Positions 19,602 to 28,431 of a stretch of DNA of 49,787 bases are shown here, piece by piece. The stretch covers positions 1 to 49,787 of the forward strand of contig DAHUXS010000007.1 of the NCBI GenBank assembly GCA_027306995.1. Reading direction: 5' to 3'. Source of the stretch: Lysobacter sp. (GTDB taxonomy: Bacteria > Pseudomonadota > Gammaproteobacteria > Xanthomonadales > Xanthomonadaceae). Under the pieces are notes generated by a model. The model did no database searches. It saw nothing but the letters and a program-made list of their open reading frames with translations, and was not told the DNA's origin. Each line of letters opens with the position of its first letter. Within the stretch, counting starts at the first letter, position 1. Made by a program: the position numbers and the translations under genes.

Positions 19602-20789
19602 TCAATTCGACTTGCCGGCCTGATCGCCGTATTCCCATTCGTAAGGCACGCCGGTGTCGCCAAGGATGAAGCGCACCAGGTCGGCGAAGCCGGCTTCGGC
19701 GCGCACGTCGTTGGCAAGGACCAGCACGCAGCGCTCTTGCGCTTCGACGCAGACGAGCGTGTTGCCGGTCTGCTCGTCATGGCCGCCCTTGAAGAATCCG
19801 TGTCCTTGCGGGCCATTGAATGCGACCACGCCGAGCCCGGCATACAAGTCCTTGCGCTGCTGGTCGAGGGGCAGATCGTTTTGCGTGGTCGGGAACTGCG
19901 TCCGTGTTCCGATATGCAACTGCGGTTTGACCATCTCCGCTCGCGAGGCGTGCGACAGACCCGTACCGCTCACGAGCGCGGCGGCGAACTTCGAAAGATC
20001 GTCGATGGTGGTGTCCATGGAACCGGCGGCGCGAACCTTCGAGCGTTCGTCGTGCGGCCGCGGCTTGCCCTTGTCGTTCCAGCCATCGGCGAGATTGCCG
20101 GCGAAATCTGCACGCCACATCAGCGAGCTGCGTTTCATGCCGAGCGGCTCGAACACGTTCTCCCGCGCCAGATTCCCGATGTCCATGCCCAAGCCCTGCG
20201 ACTTGCGGCCGTTCTCGATCGCGAACTGCAGCAGGATCATCCCTTCGCCTGAATAGCTGAAGCGCGAACCCGGCTCGAAATGGATGCGCAGTTTTTCGTC
20301 GGGCTCGAGCCAGTAGAAGTTGAGGAAACCCGTTGAATGGGTCAGCACCATGCGCGGGGTGATCTTCTTCCAGCGATCATCGCCCGCGAGGTCCTTGTAC
20401 GGACCGTACTTGTGGGGATAGATCGCCTCGGTGTCGTAATCGGGTAACGGCCTGTCGAGGTCGGCGGCGATCGGGGTATCGAGATCGATGCGTCCTTGAT
20501 CGACCAGCCGCATCACCGTATAGGCGAACACCGCCTTGGTGATTGATGCGGCGTACATGATCGTGTCGGTGCGTAGCGGTTCGCCTTTCGCATTCCTCAC
20601 GCCGTAAGCCTTGACGTAGGTCACCTTGCCGCGATCAATGACGGCAATGGCCAAGCCCTTGGCGCCGGTGCGCGCCATGAGCTTTTCGACGTGCGCGTCG
20701 ATGGCAGGGCTTGCGGGGAGCTTTCCCGGTTCGCGCGCGATGAGAGGAGCGGCGAACAACAGCAGTGCAAGCAAGCAGATGCGTTTCAT
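19602..20789 (-). CDS. Exported serine hydrolase, beta-lactamase/class C-like fold
   Basis: The 395-residue protein has a signal peptide (LLALLLFAAPLIARE) and the penicillin-binding/class C serine hydrolase motifs: S82-x-x-K85 (ASITKAVF), a Tyr-Ser motif (RFSYSGEG) in place of the YxN element, and a C-terminal GGHDEQTG corresponding to the HxG/KTG box. Such proteins act as esterases, D-amino-acid amidases or peptidases in the periplasm; true beta-lactamase activity is not implied. The ATG at 20789 begins the signal peptide; the longer frame upstream runs antisense into the divergent esterase gene. Confidence 0.85.
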   Translation of the reverse strand: MKRICLLALLLFAAPLIAREPGKLPASPAIDAHVEKLMARTGAKGLAIAVIDRGKVTYVKAYGVRNAKGEPLRTDTIMYAASITKAVFAYTVMRLVDQGRIDLDTPIAADLDRPLPDYDTEAIYPHKYGPYKDLAGDDRWKKITPRMVLTHSTGFLNFYWLEPDEKLRIHFEPGSRFSYSGEGMILLQFAIENGRKSQGLGMDIGNLARENVFEPLGMKRSSLMWRADFAGNLADGWNDKGKPRPHDERSKVRAAGSMDTTIDDLSKFAAALVSGTGLSHASRAEMVKPQLHIGTRTQFPTTQNDLPLDQQRKDLYAGLGVVAFNGPQGHGFFKGGHDEQTGNTLVCVEAQERCVLVLANDVRAEAGFADLVRFILGDTGVPYEWEYGDQAGKSN

Positions 20790-20922
20790 GGCCGCCCCTA
20801 AAACATGAACTCTTCCGTGAAGCCTAGCCTGCTTTATCGGCGCAAGGGGAGGTGACCTGTGGCATATGCCGCAGGCCACCTCCCGGCGCACACTCGGGGA
20901 ATTCACCCCGGGGAGTCGTGCC

Positions 20923-22548
20923 ATGTCGAAATCGATGCCGCGCCACGCGCTGGCGATTGCGCTGATCGTTGCCTGCCAATCCGCCTTTGCCGGGACGCCA
21001 TTGCGCGTCGAGTTGCCCGCAGGGAGTGCTGCGGCATCGGGTCGCCTGCTGGTCAGCCTGCAACCGGCCGCGGAAGCCGAGAAGGCGGCGAAGGACGGCA
21101 AGGTCACCCAGGTCGAGGTCAGCCCCTTTGGACGCAGCAACGGCGCGCTGATCGGCATGGATGTGCCGGGACTCGATGCCGGCAAGGCTTTCGTGGTCGA
21201 TACCGAAACGATGGCGTATCCGTCCGGACTTTCCGCGTTGCCGGCTGGCGAGTACTACGTGCAGGCGGTGCTCGATACCGCGCGCGACAACAATTACGGC
21301 GGCAGCAGCGATGACATCTCCAGCGCACCGCAGAAGATCACGCTCGGCAAGGGCGGCGACCTTCCACTACTGATGCTCGACCAGCGCGAACCGGCGCCGG
21401 GGGACTACTGGGATCTGCCGAAGGGCATGCCGGAAGCGATGCGCACGCAGGTGCTGGCCGCCAAGCCGCACGTGAAGCTGCTCGACATCGTCAGCCCGAA
21501 GCTCAGCGCATTCTGGGGTCGCCCGATCCACATGCGCGGCTGGGTCGTGCTCCCGCCCGGTTACGACACGGGCAAGACGCGTTATCCGATCGCCTATTCC
21601 ACCCACGGTTTTGGCGGCAATCTGCGCAATTCGCTGTATCCCGCCGCATCGGCATCGGCCAGCATGGAGAAGGGCGAGACGCCGCCGATGATCTGGGTTT
21701 TTCTCGACGAATCGAGCGCGACCGGCACGCATGAATTCGCCGACTCGGTGAACAACGGGCCGTGGGGCGCGGCGCTCACCGAAGAACTGATTCCGCAGGT
21801 CGATCGCGACTATCGCACCGATGGCAAGCCGGCGAGCCGTTTCGTCACCGGGCACTCTTCGGGTGGTTGGGCATCGCTGTGGCTGCAGGTGCGCTACCCC
21901 AAGGTGTTCGGTGGCGGTTGGCCGACCTCGCCCGATCCCAGCGATTTCCACGATTTCACCGGCGCCGATCTCTATGCGCCCAACGCGAATGTCTATCGCC
22001 GTGCAGACGGATCGCAAATTCCGCTGGTGCGCGACCACGCCAAGGTGATCGCCAGCTTCGAGCAATTCGCCAAGCTCGAGGAAGTCACCGGCCCGGTCGG
22101 CGGTCAGATGGCTTCGTTCGAATGGGTGTTTTCGCCGCGCGGCACGGATGGCCGGCCGATGCAGATGTTCGATCGCCGCACCGGCGCGGTCGATCCGAAG
22201 GTCGTCGCCTATTGGCGCGATCACTATGACGTCGCCCATCGCATCACCACGCAATGGAACACGCTCAAGCCCGATCTCGACGGCAAGGTCCACCTGATCG
22301 TCGGCACCGCCGATACGTTCTATCTCGACGGCGCTGCGCGCAAGCTCGAGGCCGCGATGAAGGCAGTGGGCGCGAAGACCGATTTCCGCTTCGTGCCCGA
22401 TCGCACCCACGGCGATCTCTATGCCATCGGCAGCGATCGTCGCGCGCTGTCGCGGGTGATCGCGTGGGAGATGTATCGCGTCGCGCGCCCGGATGCGAAG
22501 TTGCCCGCCGATTTGCCCAAGGTGCCGGTCGAAGCGCCGGCGAAATGA
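20923..22548 (+). CDS. Exported alpha/beta-hydrolase (putative esterase)
   Basis: The 541-residue protein has a signal peptide (ALIVACQSAFAG), an N-terminal beta-rich domain of about 150 residues, and a C-terminal alpha/beta-hydrolase domain of the esterase-D/feruloyl-esterase-like type with the nucleophile elbow GHSSGG (S312), an upstream oxyanion region (YSTHGFGGNL) and a late His in PDRTHGDLYAI. The ATG at 20923 has GGGAG 7 bases upstream and starts the signal peptide. It is divergent from the serine hydrolase and lies 26 bases before the M28 peptidase gene, so the two probably share a transcript. The natural substrate is unknown. Confidence 0.82.
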   Translation: MSKSMPRHALAIALIVACQSAFAGTPLRVELPAGSAAASGRLLVSLQPAAEAEKAAKDGKVTQVEVSPFGRSNGALIGMDVPGLDAGKAFVVDTETMAYPSGLSALPAGEYYVQAVLDTARDNNYGGSSDDISSAPQKITLGKGGDLPLLMLDQREPAPGDYWDLPKGMPEAMRTQVLAAKPHVKLLDIVSPKLSAFWGRPIHMRGWVVLPPGYDTGKTRYPIAYSTHGFGGNLRNSLYPAASASASMEKGETPPMIWVFLDESSATGTHEFADSVNNGPWGAALTEELIPQVDRDYRTDGKPASRFVTGHSSGGWASLWLQVRYPKVFGGGWPTSPDPSDFHDFTGADLYAPNANVYRRADGSQIPLVRDHAKVIASFEQFAKLEEVTGPVGGQMASFEWVFSPRGTDGRPMQMFDRRTGAVDPKVVAYWRDHYDVAHRITTQWNTLKPDLDGKVHLIVGTADTFYLDGAARKLEAAMKAVGAKTDFRFVPDRTHGDLYAIGSDRRALSRVIAWEMYRVARPDAKLPADLPKVPVEAPAK

Positions 22549-22574
22549 CACGATCCCCCGAAGGAAACGCACAC

Positions 22575-24191
22575 ATGCAACGCAAACTCCTTGCAGTCGC
22601 CACCACGTTGTTTCTCCTTGCACAGCCTTTGCAGGCAGCGCCCGGTGACGCCACCGATACGCAGATCGCGAAGATCGTCAATGAAGGCCTGAGCCACAGC
22701 CAGGCCATGGCCAATGCTTCGGAATTGATGGATGGCATCGGTCCGCGCCTGACCAATTCCGAGAATTTCGACAAGGCCGCCGATTGGGCGCTGGGCAAAT
22801 TCCGCACGTACGGATTGAGCAACGTCCACAAGGAGTCGTACCCGTTCGGCGTCAACTGGAACCTCGATTCCTGGGACGCCAAGGTGGTGCAGCCGCGTGC
22901 GATCACGATGCGCGCGATCCCGGTGGCGTGGACGCCGCCGACCAACGGCACCATCACCGCGCCGGTGATCCTCGCGCCGATGAGCAAGAAGGAACACTTC
23001 GAGAAGTGGCGCGGCAAGCTTGCTGGCAAGATCGTGCTGGTCAGCCTGCCAGGCGAGGCCAGCCAGTCGGAGAAGGGGCAGTTCCATCGCCTCGACAGCA
23101 AGGATCTCGCCGATCTCGACAAGTACGACCTGCCGAGCGACGAACTCGAGCCGTACAAGGGCTTCACCAAGCAGGTGTCGTTCGCACGCGAACTCTCGCA
23201 ATTCCTGAAGGCCGAAGGCGCGCTGGCAATCGTGCGAAAGAGCTATCGCGAAAACAGCCTGGTCAGCGGCGAGGGCTACAACATCGACCCGGCCAAGCGG
23301 CTCGAATTGCCGTTCATGGAATTGTCGTCGGAAGACTATCGCCGGCTGGCGCGACTGGAGACCACGGGCAAACCGCCGGTGATCAGCCTCGCCATCGCCG
23401 CGCACACCAATGATGCCGACACCACTGCCGATTACCTGATCGCCGACATCGCCGGCAGCGATCCCAAGTCCGGCTACGTGATGGCCGGCGGCCACTTCGA
23501 CAGCTGGATCGCCGCCGACGGTGCGACCGACGACGGCGTGCCGAGCGTGATCGTGATCGAGGCCGCGCGCATCATCAAGAGCCTTGGCCTGCAGCCGAAG
23601 CGGACGATCCGTTTCGCGCTGTGGTCGGGCGAGGAGCAGGGCCTGCTCGGGTCGATCGCCTACATCGAGAAGCATCTCGCCACCCGTCCGGTCGACCGCA
23701 ACGCCTACGGTGTCGACAAGTTCGTCAAATGGGCGACGCAGTTCCCGATCACCAAGGGCGCCGACTACGACCAGCTCAAGGCCTATTTCAACCTCGACAA
23801 CGGCGCTGGCAAGATCCGCGGCATCTACGCCGAGAACAACGTGGCGGCCGAGCCGCTGCTGAAGAAATGGCTGGGTCCGTTCGCCGACATGGGAGCCGGT
23901 ACCGTCGTCACCAGTCGCACTGGCGGCACCGACCACGAGTACATGCAGGCGGTCGGACTGCCGGGCTTCGAGTTCATCCAGGATCCGCTCGATTACGGCA
24001 GCCGCGTCCACCATTCCAACATCGACACCCTCGACCATGCCCCGCCGGACGATGTGCGCCAGGCCGCGACGGTGCTGGCGGCGATGCTGTGGCAGGCTGC
24101 GAACAGCGATGCCGTGCTGCCGCGTCCGCCGCTGCCGACCGCACCGAGCAAGAGTAATCCGTTCAAGGTCGACGATCCCGACAAGGACTGA
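22575..24191 (+). CDS. Exported M28 family zinc aminopeptidase
   Basis: A secreted or periplasmic metallopeptidase releasing N-terminal amino acids. The 538-residue protein has a signal peptide (TLFLLAQPLQAA), a PA-type insertion around SKKEHFEKWRGKLAGKIVLV, and the M28 zinc-site residues in order: H307-x-D309 (GGHFDSW), Asp in GATDDG, Glu pair in SGEEQGLLG, Asp in NLDNGAG, and His in VHHSNIDT. The catalytic Glu is the first of the EE pair. AAGGAA lies 8 bases upstream of the ATG. It follows the esterase gene closely, and a long palindrome after its stop may end the transcript. Confidence 0.92.
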   Translation: MQRKLLAVATTLFLLAQPLQAAPGDATDTQIAKIVNEGLSHSQAMANASELMDGIGPRLTNSENFDKAADWALGKFRTYGLSNVHKESYPFGVNWNLDSWDAKVVQPRAITMRAIPVAWTPPTNGTITAPVILAPMSKKEHFEKWRGKLAGKIVLVSLPGEASQSEKGQFHRLDSKDLADLDKYDLPSDELEPYKGFTKQVSFARELSQFLKAEGALAIVRKSYRENSLVSGEGYNIDPAKRLELPFMELSSEDYRRLARLETTGKPPVISLAIAAHTNDADTTADYLIADIAGSDPKSGYVMAGGHFDSWIAADGATDDGVPSVIVIEAARIIKSLGLQPKRTIRFALWSGEEQGLLGSIAYIEKHLATRPVDRNAYGVDKFVKWATQFPITKGADYDQLKAYFNLDNGAGKIRGIYAENNVAAEPLLKKWLGPFADMGAGTVVTSRTGGTDHEYMQAVGLPGFEFIQDPLDYGSRVHHSNIDTLDHAPPDDVRQAATVLAAMLWQAANSDAVLPRPPLPTAPSKSNPFKVDDPDKD

Positions 24192-24309
24192 CGCTCCTGC
24201 TGCGCTCGTCCTGCGGTCCGCGTGCGGTGCTCGCAATGCTCACGTACTTGTGTACGTTGCGCTTGCTGCGCTCCGCCACGAACCGCAGGCCTTCGCTCGC
24301 GACGGAGCG
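24192..24309. repeat. 118-bp imperfect palindrome (REP/MITE-like intergenic element)
   Basis: The whole gap after the M28 peptidase folds as one long inverted repeat centred near 24250 on GTAC-TTGT-GTAC. Outer ends are CGCTCC and GGAGCG, the middle arms pair CTGCGGT with ACCGCAG, and inner arms pair CGCAA with TTGCG. The two roughly 58-base arms match throughout with a few mismatches and indels. It codes for nothing visible and stops 20 bases before a -10 box. It may be one copy of a dispersed repeat family and may also terminate transcription. Confidence 0.65.
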
Positions 24310-24328
24310 CATACGGGTTCTGCCGGGC

Positions 24329-24334
24329 TAAAAT
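24329..24334 (+). promoter_or_regulatory. -10 box TAAAAT six bases before the ABC-F start codon
   Basis: TAAAAT is followed by exactly 6 bases and then the ATG, so transcription would begin at or next to the start codon, and no ribosome-binding site is present. This predicts a leaderless mRNA. No clear -35 box is seen. Confidence 0.5.
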
Positions 24335-24340
24335 AGCTCC

Positions 24341-26203
24341 ATGATCTCCTTCCGCAATTTCGCCCTGCGCCGGGGCGAACGCCTGCTGTTGTCCGACGTC
24401 GACCTGGCCCTCCACGCCGGGTATCGCGTCGGCGTGGTCGGCCGCAATGGCGCCGGCAAATCGTCCCTGTTCGCGGCATTGCTCGGCGATGTCGAACCCG
24501 ACAAGGGCGACCTCGATCTCCCCGGCAAGGCGCGCATCGCCAGCGTCGCCCAGGAAACGCCGCACCTGCCGGATCCCGCGCTCGATTTCGTCTTGTCGGG
24601 CGATGCCTCGCTGCACGACGCCGTGCGCATGGAACGCGAGGCGATGATCAACGAGGACTGGGAGGCGGTCGCCGAAGCGCACCATCGCCTGGCCGAGCTC
24701 AACGGTTACGACGCCGACGCCCGCGCCGGTCGCCTGCTGCATGGCCTCGGTTTCCCGGCGACGACGCACGATCGCCCGGTGTCCGACTTCTCGGGCGGCT
24801 GGCGCGTGCGCCTGAACGTGGCGCGCGCGCTGATGACGCCAAGCGACCTGCTGCTGCTCGACGAACCGACCAACCACCTGGATCTCGACGCCGTGGTGTG
24901 GCTGGAAGACTGGCTGCGCCGCTACGACGGCACGTTGCTGGTGATTTCGCACGACCGCGAATTCCTAGACAACGTCACCACTCACATCCTCCATCTGCAC
25001 GACGGCAAGGCCAAGCTCTACGTCGGCAACTACACCGCGTTCGAGCGCCAGCGTGCCGAGCACCTGCGCCAGCAGCAGATCGCCTTCGAGAAGGAGCAGG
25101 TCGAGCGCGCGCATCTGCAGAAGTTCATCGATCGCTTCAAGGCCAAGGCCAGCAAGGCGCGCCAGGCGCAAAGCCGGATGAAGCGACTGGAGAAGCTCAC
25201 CGGAACCGAGGCGGTGCGCGCCGAGCGCGGCATCCATATCGATTTCCCGGAACCGGCACGCATGCCGAACTCGCTGCTGTCGTTGCGCCACGTCGATGCC
25301 GGTTACGGCGCCGGCGCGAAGATCCTGTCCGACGTCGGCTTCACGCTGGAAGCGGGTGACCGCATCGGCCTGCTCGGTCCGAATGGCGCGGGTAAATCGA
25401 CATTGGTGAAGACGCTGGTGGGCGATCTGCCGCCGATGTCCGGCGAACGCATCGCCCATCCGGATCTTGTCATCGGCTACTTCGCCCAGCACACGGTGGA
25501 ATCGCTGGTCGCCGGGACTTCGCCGATCGACCACTTCAAGGAACTGTCGCCGAACACCGCGACCCAGGATTTCCGCAATTTCCTCGGGCGTTGGCAGTTC
25601 GCCGGCGATCGCGCGTTCGAAGTGATCGACAGTTTTTCCGGTGGCGAGAAGGCGCGATTGGCGCTGGCGCTGATCGCGTGGCGCAAGCCCAACCTGCTGC
25701 TGCTCGACGAACCGACCAACCACCTCGATCTCGAGATGCGCGAAGCGCTGGCCGAAGCGCTCAGCGATTTCGACGGCGCGATCGTGATGGTCAGCCACGA
25801 CCGCCACCTGATCGGCCTGGTCTGCGACCAGTTCTGGCGTGTCCACGACGGCGAGGTCGAACCGTTCAACGGCGATCTCGACGATTACGCGGCGTGGTTG
25901 CGCTCACGTCCGGCAGCGGGCGAAGCGAAGCCCGAAGCAAAGAAGGAAGCCGCGCCGGCACCGGTGCCTGTCCCCGCGCCTGTCGCCAAGAAGCCGGCCA
26001 GCAAGATCAATCCGCACAAGCTGGCGCAGGCCGAGGCGCGGGTTGCGCGGCTGGAAGAGAATCTTGCCGAATGCGATGCCCAGCTTGCCGATCCGGCGGT
26101 GTATTCCGATGGTGCGCGCGTCGCCGACATCGGTCGCACCCAGATGCAATTGCGTGGCGAACTTGAGGACGCCGAAGGCGAGTTGCTGGCCTTGTACGAG
26201 TGA
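24341..26203 (+). CDS. ABC-F family ATPase (YheS-like)
   Basis: A soluble tandem-ABC ATPase that probably acts on the ribosome, not a transporter, since no membrane domain is present. The 620-residue protein has two nucleotide-binding domains with Walker A motifs GRNGAGKS (34-41) and GPNGAGKS (near 346), ABC signatures FSGGWRVRL and FSGGEKARL, and Walker B LLLLDEPTNHLDL in both. The P-site interaction linker (Lys/Arg/Gln-rich helix pair, about 235-300) lies between them, and a charged coiled-coil C-terminal extension with a Pro/Ala linker follows domain 2, as in E. coli YheS. Length agrees with YheS (637). Confidence 0.9.
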   Translation: MISFRNFALRRGERLLLSDVDLALHAGYRVGVVGRNGAGKSSLFAALLGDVEPDKGDLDLPGKARIASVAQETPHLPDPALDFVLSGDASLHDAVRMEREAMINEDWEAVAEAHHRLAELNGYDADARAGRLLHGLGFPATTHDRPVSDFSGGWRVRLNVARALMTPSDLLLLDEPTNHLDLDAVVWLEDWLRRYDGTLLVISHDREFLDNVTTHILHLHDGKAKLYVGNYTAFERQRAEHLRQQQIAFEKEQVERAHLQKFIDRFKAKASKARQAQSRMKRLEKLTGTEAVRAERGIHIDFPEPARMPNSLLSLRHVDAGYGAGAKILSDVGFTLEAGDRIGLLGPNGAGKSTLVKTLVGDLPPMSGERIAHPDLVIGYFAQHTVESLVAGTSPIDHFKELSPNTATQDFRNFLGRWQFAGDRAFEVIDSFSGGEKARLALALIAWRKPNLLLLDEPTNHLDLEMREALAEALSDFDGAIVMVSHDRHLIGLVCDQFWRVHDGEVEPFNGDLDDYAAWLRSRPAAGEAKPEAKKEAAPAPVPVPAPVAKKPASKINPHKLAQAEARVARLEENLAECDAQLADPAVYSDGARVADIGRTQMQLRGELEDAEGELLALYE

Positions 26204-26219
26204 GACTTCGGCCTGTGCG

Positions 26220-26825
26220 TCAGGCGCGCAGGCGGGCCAGGGCGCGCAGCAGGTAGGCGAGGGCGAGGAATACCACGCCCAGCCCGGCGCAATGGATCAG
26301 GGTGCGGGTGATTCCGAGCACCGGCACGTCGATGAAGGGATAGGGATAGAACCCGGTGATCGCGCCGCGAACCAGCGCATACACGGCATAGAGCGCAGGC
26401 CATTGCAGCCAGCGCAGCGGTGCGGTTGGTGCAATGTGCCGGCGTGGCGGCAGCAGCAGCCACCATGCCAGTGCAGCCAGCGGAACGGCGTAGTGCAGCA
26501 GCGCGTTGGACAACCAATCCAGTCCGGTCGGCGTCGAGATGTTTCGCAGCAGCAGGTGGTAGCCAAGTCCGACCAGCACGATCGATGCGACCGCGCAGCC
26601 GCGCCATTGCAGATCGCGCCCCCCGTCGCTGCGACGTGCCGCAACGGTGGCGGTGATCGCCACCAGGAGATTGGTGAGCACGGTGAAGTAGGCGAGATAC
26701 ATCCACAGGCCATGGGCGACGCCGTTGCCGTTGTCGATCGACAGGCGCAACGACAGGAACAGCTGCAACAGCAGTGCAGCCCATGCCAGCGCGGCGACGA
26801 TCGCCGCGGCGATGCGTGCGTTCAT
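26220..26825 (-). CDS. Pr6Pr family membrane protein
   Basis: The 201-residue protein is strongly hydrophobic with about six transmembrane helices and the features I associate with the Pr6Pr family: an early LWMYLAYFTVLTNLLVAI helix, HYAVPLAALAWWLLLPPR in the middle and YALVRGAITGFYPYPFID near the end. It should sit in the inner membrane; the function is unknown. It starts 4 bases after the SIMPL gene on the same strand and is likely co-transcribed with it. It converges on the ABC-F gene with only 16 bases between the stops. Confidence 0.8.
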   Translation of the reverse strand: MNARIAAAIVAALAWAALLLQLFLSLRLSIDNGNGVAHGLWMYLAYFTVLTNLLVAITATVAARRSDGGRDLQWRGCAVASIVLVGLGYHLLLRNISTPTGLDWLSNALLHYAVPLAALAWWLLLPPRRHIAPTAPLRWLQWPALYAVYALVRGAITGFYPYPFIDVPVLGITRTLIHCAGLGVVFLALAYLLRALARLRA

Positions 26826-26829
26826 CGCG

Positions 26830-27546
26830 TCAGTCTTTCAGGAAATATTCGACGGTGCTGACGACCCGCACCTTCTTCACCTGCGGGCTGCCGGCATCGC
26901 GGTTGCTGATGTCGACCACGCCCTGGTTGGCGGTGCGGATGCCGCCGACGCGCGCGCCGCTGTCCTTGGCGAATTGTTCGGCGGACTTGCGTGCATTCGC
27001 GGTCGCCTGCGCGATCAGCTCCGGCTTGACGTCGTTGAGCTTGGTGTAATCGAATTCCGGTCCGCTCGAGGACTCGCCTTCGCCGCCGTTGCCGCCCAGG
27101 ATCACGCCCTTGGCGAGCAGGTCGCCGGTGCGGCGCAATGCCTCCATGGCTTTCGCGACCTTGGTGGTGCGCAGGGTCACCGTGGTGGAATAACGATAAC
27201 GCTCCGGTGGCTTGTTCTCGCCGTAGGCATAAGCCCAGCGATCCTCGAGTCTGGCCGGCGCGACCACAATCTCGTCCACGCCGAAGCCGGCGCCCTTGAA
27301 GAAATCGCGGATCGCAGTGGTGTTGGTTTCCAGCCCGCGCTGTACTTCGCCGAGATCGTTGCCGCTCACCGTATGCGCCAGCGGCCAGACGACGAGGTCG
27401 GCATCCACCACTTTTTCGGCGGACCCTTTCACCGAGACGTAGCGATCGCCGGTGCGGAGATCGGCCAGTCCCTTCGACATGAACCAGCCGCCGGCAGCCA
27501 GGCCAAGCGCGACGATGACCGCCGCGACAATCTTGTCGGTCTTCAT
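26830..27546 (-). CDS. SIMPL (DUF541) domain protein
   Basis: The 238-residue protein has one N-terminal hydrophobic helix (IVAAVIVALGLAAGGWFM) acting as signal anchor, followed by a SIMPL/DUF541 domain: RYVSVKGSAEKVVDADLVVW at the start, repeated alpha-beta units, and ARKSAEQFAKDSGARVGGI near the end. Family members (E. coli YggE) are periplasmic proteins linked to oxidative-stress tolerance, with no known catalytic activity. The start at 27546 begins the hydrophobic helix. It lies 10 bases after the DUF3011 gene and 4 before Pr6Pr. Confidence 0.85.
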   Translation of the reverse strand: MKTDKIVAAVIVALGLAAGGWFMSKGLADLRTGDRYVSVKGSAEKVVDADLVVWPLAHTVSGNDLGEVQRGLETNTTAIRDFFKGAGFGVDEIVVAPARLEDRWAYAYGENKPPERYRYSTTVTLRTTKVAKAMEALRRTGDLLAKGVILGGNGGEGESSSGPEFDYTKLNDVKPELIAQATANARKSAEQFAKDSGARVGGIRTANQGVVDISNRDAGSPQVKKVRVVSTVEYFLKD

Positions 27547-27556
27547 GCGCCGGTCC

Positions 27557-28261
27557 TCAACGCGCGCCGAAACGGGCGCGGCAACCACCACTCACCCACA
27601 GGCCTTGGCGGGCGTTGTAGCCCCAGGTGCGTCCTTCGGTGCAGGCCGAGTTGGACAGGCGTTGCAGTACGTAGGGGTGCCCCTGGCTGCGATCCCAGGC
27701 GCAGGTGGTCGGACGCGAGCCGTGGCTGGAGCAGGTCACCGAGTAGTTGCTGGCGACGCGTGCGAACTCGCCGCGGCAGCCGTGGTTCACCCAGACTTCG
27801 CCGTTGCGCGAATCCCAGCCACGCCCGCGCTCGCAGCCGCTGTTCGAGAGCTGCCGGACCAGCCGCGATTGACCCTGCCATGGCGTCCGGCAGGTATTCA
27901 GGCGGTTGCCGGTGCTTTCGCAGCGGATGGTTTGGTTGATCGGGCCAGGACCGGGACCCGGACCGGGAATCCCGCCGCCGTTGCCGGCGAGGGACTTGGC
28001 GATATCCGACTTGATCTGGCTGAAGGTCCAGTTCGAACGATTGACCTGGTCGAGGTAGAAGCGCAGCTGGTCGTCGGGGATGCTGCGTCCGCGCGACTGT
28101 TCGGAATATTCCAGGCTGATCACGCGGATCTGGTCGTTGCGCGACAGTGTGCGCAGGTTTTCCGGCGCGTAGGCCCGGGTCTGGACCTGCGCGGATGCGG
28201 CGACCGGAACCAGCAGGGCGAGTGAAGATGCGAGGACGAGCGATTTGAACAGTGAAACCAT
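27557..28261 (-). CDS. Exported DUF3011 protein with two Cys-rich repeats
   Basis: The 234-residue precursor has a signal peptide (LALLVPVAASAQ), a helical segment of about 80 residues, a GPGPGPGP linker, then two repeats of about 57 residues (IRCESTGNRLNTCRTP.. and VTCSSHGSRPTTCAWD..), each with four Cys in matching positions, as in DUF3011. The Cys probably form disulfides in the periplasm. No enzymatic motif is visible. The start at 28261 has a GGAGGGG ribosome-binding site. It heads a likely operon with the SIMPL and Pr6Pr genes and is preceded by a hairpin leader. Confidence 0.75.
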   Translation of the reverse strand: MVSLFKSLVLASSLALLVPVAASAQVQTRAYAPENLRTLSRNDQIRVISLEYSEQSRGRSIPDDQLRFYLDQVNRSNWTFSQIKSDIAKSLAGNGGGIPGPGPGPGPINQTIRCESTGNRLNTCRTPWQGQSRLVRQLSNSGCERGRGWDSRNGEVWVNHGCRGEFARVASNYSVTCSSHGSRPTTCAWDRSQGHPYVLQRLSNSACTEGRTWGYNARQGLWVSGGCRARFGAR

Positions 28262-28305
28262 GGCAACCCCTCCCGAAGATGGCGTATGGATATCCTGCAG
28301 TGGTG

Positions 28306-28352
28306 GTCGCGCCGAGACGACTTCGTCGGAATCGGCGCGACGGCCCACAATA
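28306..28352 (-). promoter_or_regulatory. Promoter and 5'-terminal hairpin of the DUF3011 operon
   Basis: On the minus strand TATTGT (28352-28347) predicts a transcript start near 28340. The transcript would begin directly with a perfect 10-bp stem, GTCGCGCCGA..TCGGCGCGAC (28341-28332 with 28315-28306), whose loop holds a smaller CGAC..GTCG stem. The ATG is about 45 bases downstream of the hairpin. Confidence 0.45.
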
Positions 28353-28431
28353 CCTGTTTATCTCCCTTAACACACGCCACGCCTGCGACCCCGGCGCACC
28401 GAAGTGCACGCGGGCGCCGCCTCACCTGCAT

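Noticed and set aside
19602-20789. A beta-lactamase resistance gene
   Set aside because: The fold motifs are shared by many esterases and peptidases, and the YxN motif typical of true class C enzymes is replaced, so resistance cannot be claimed.
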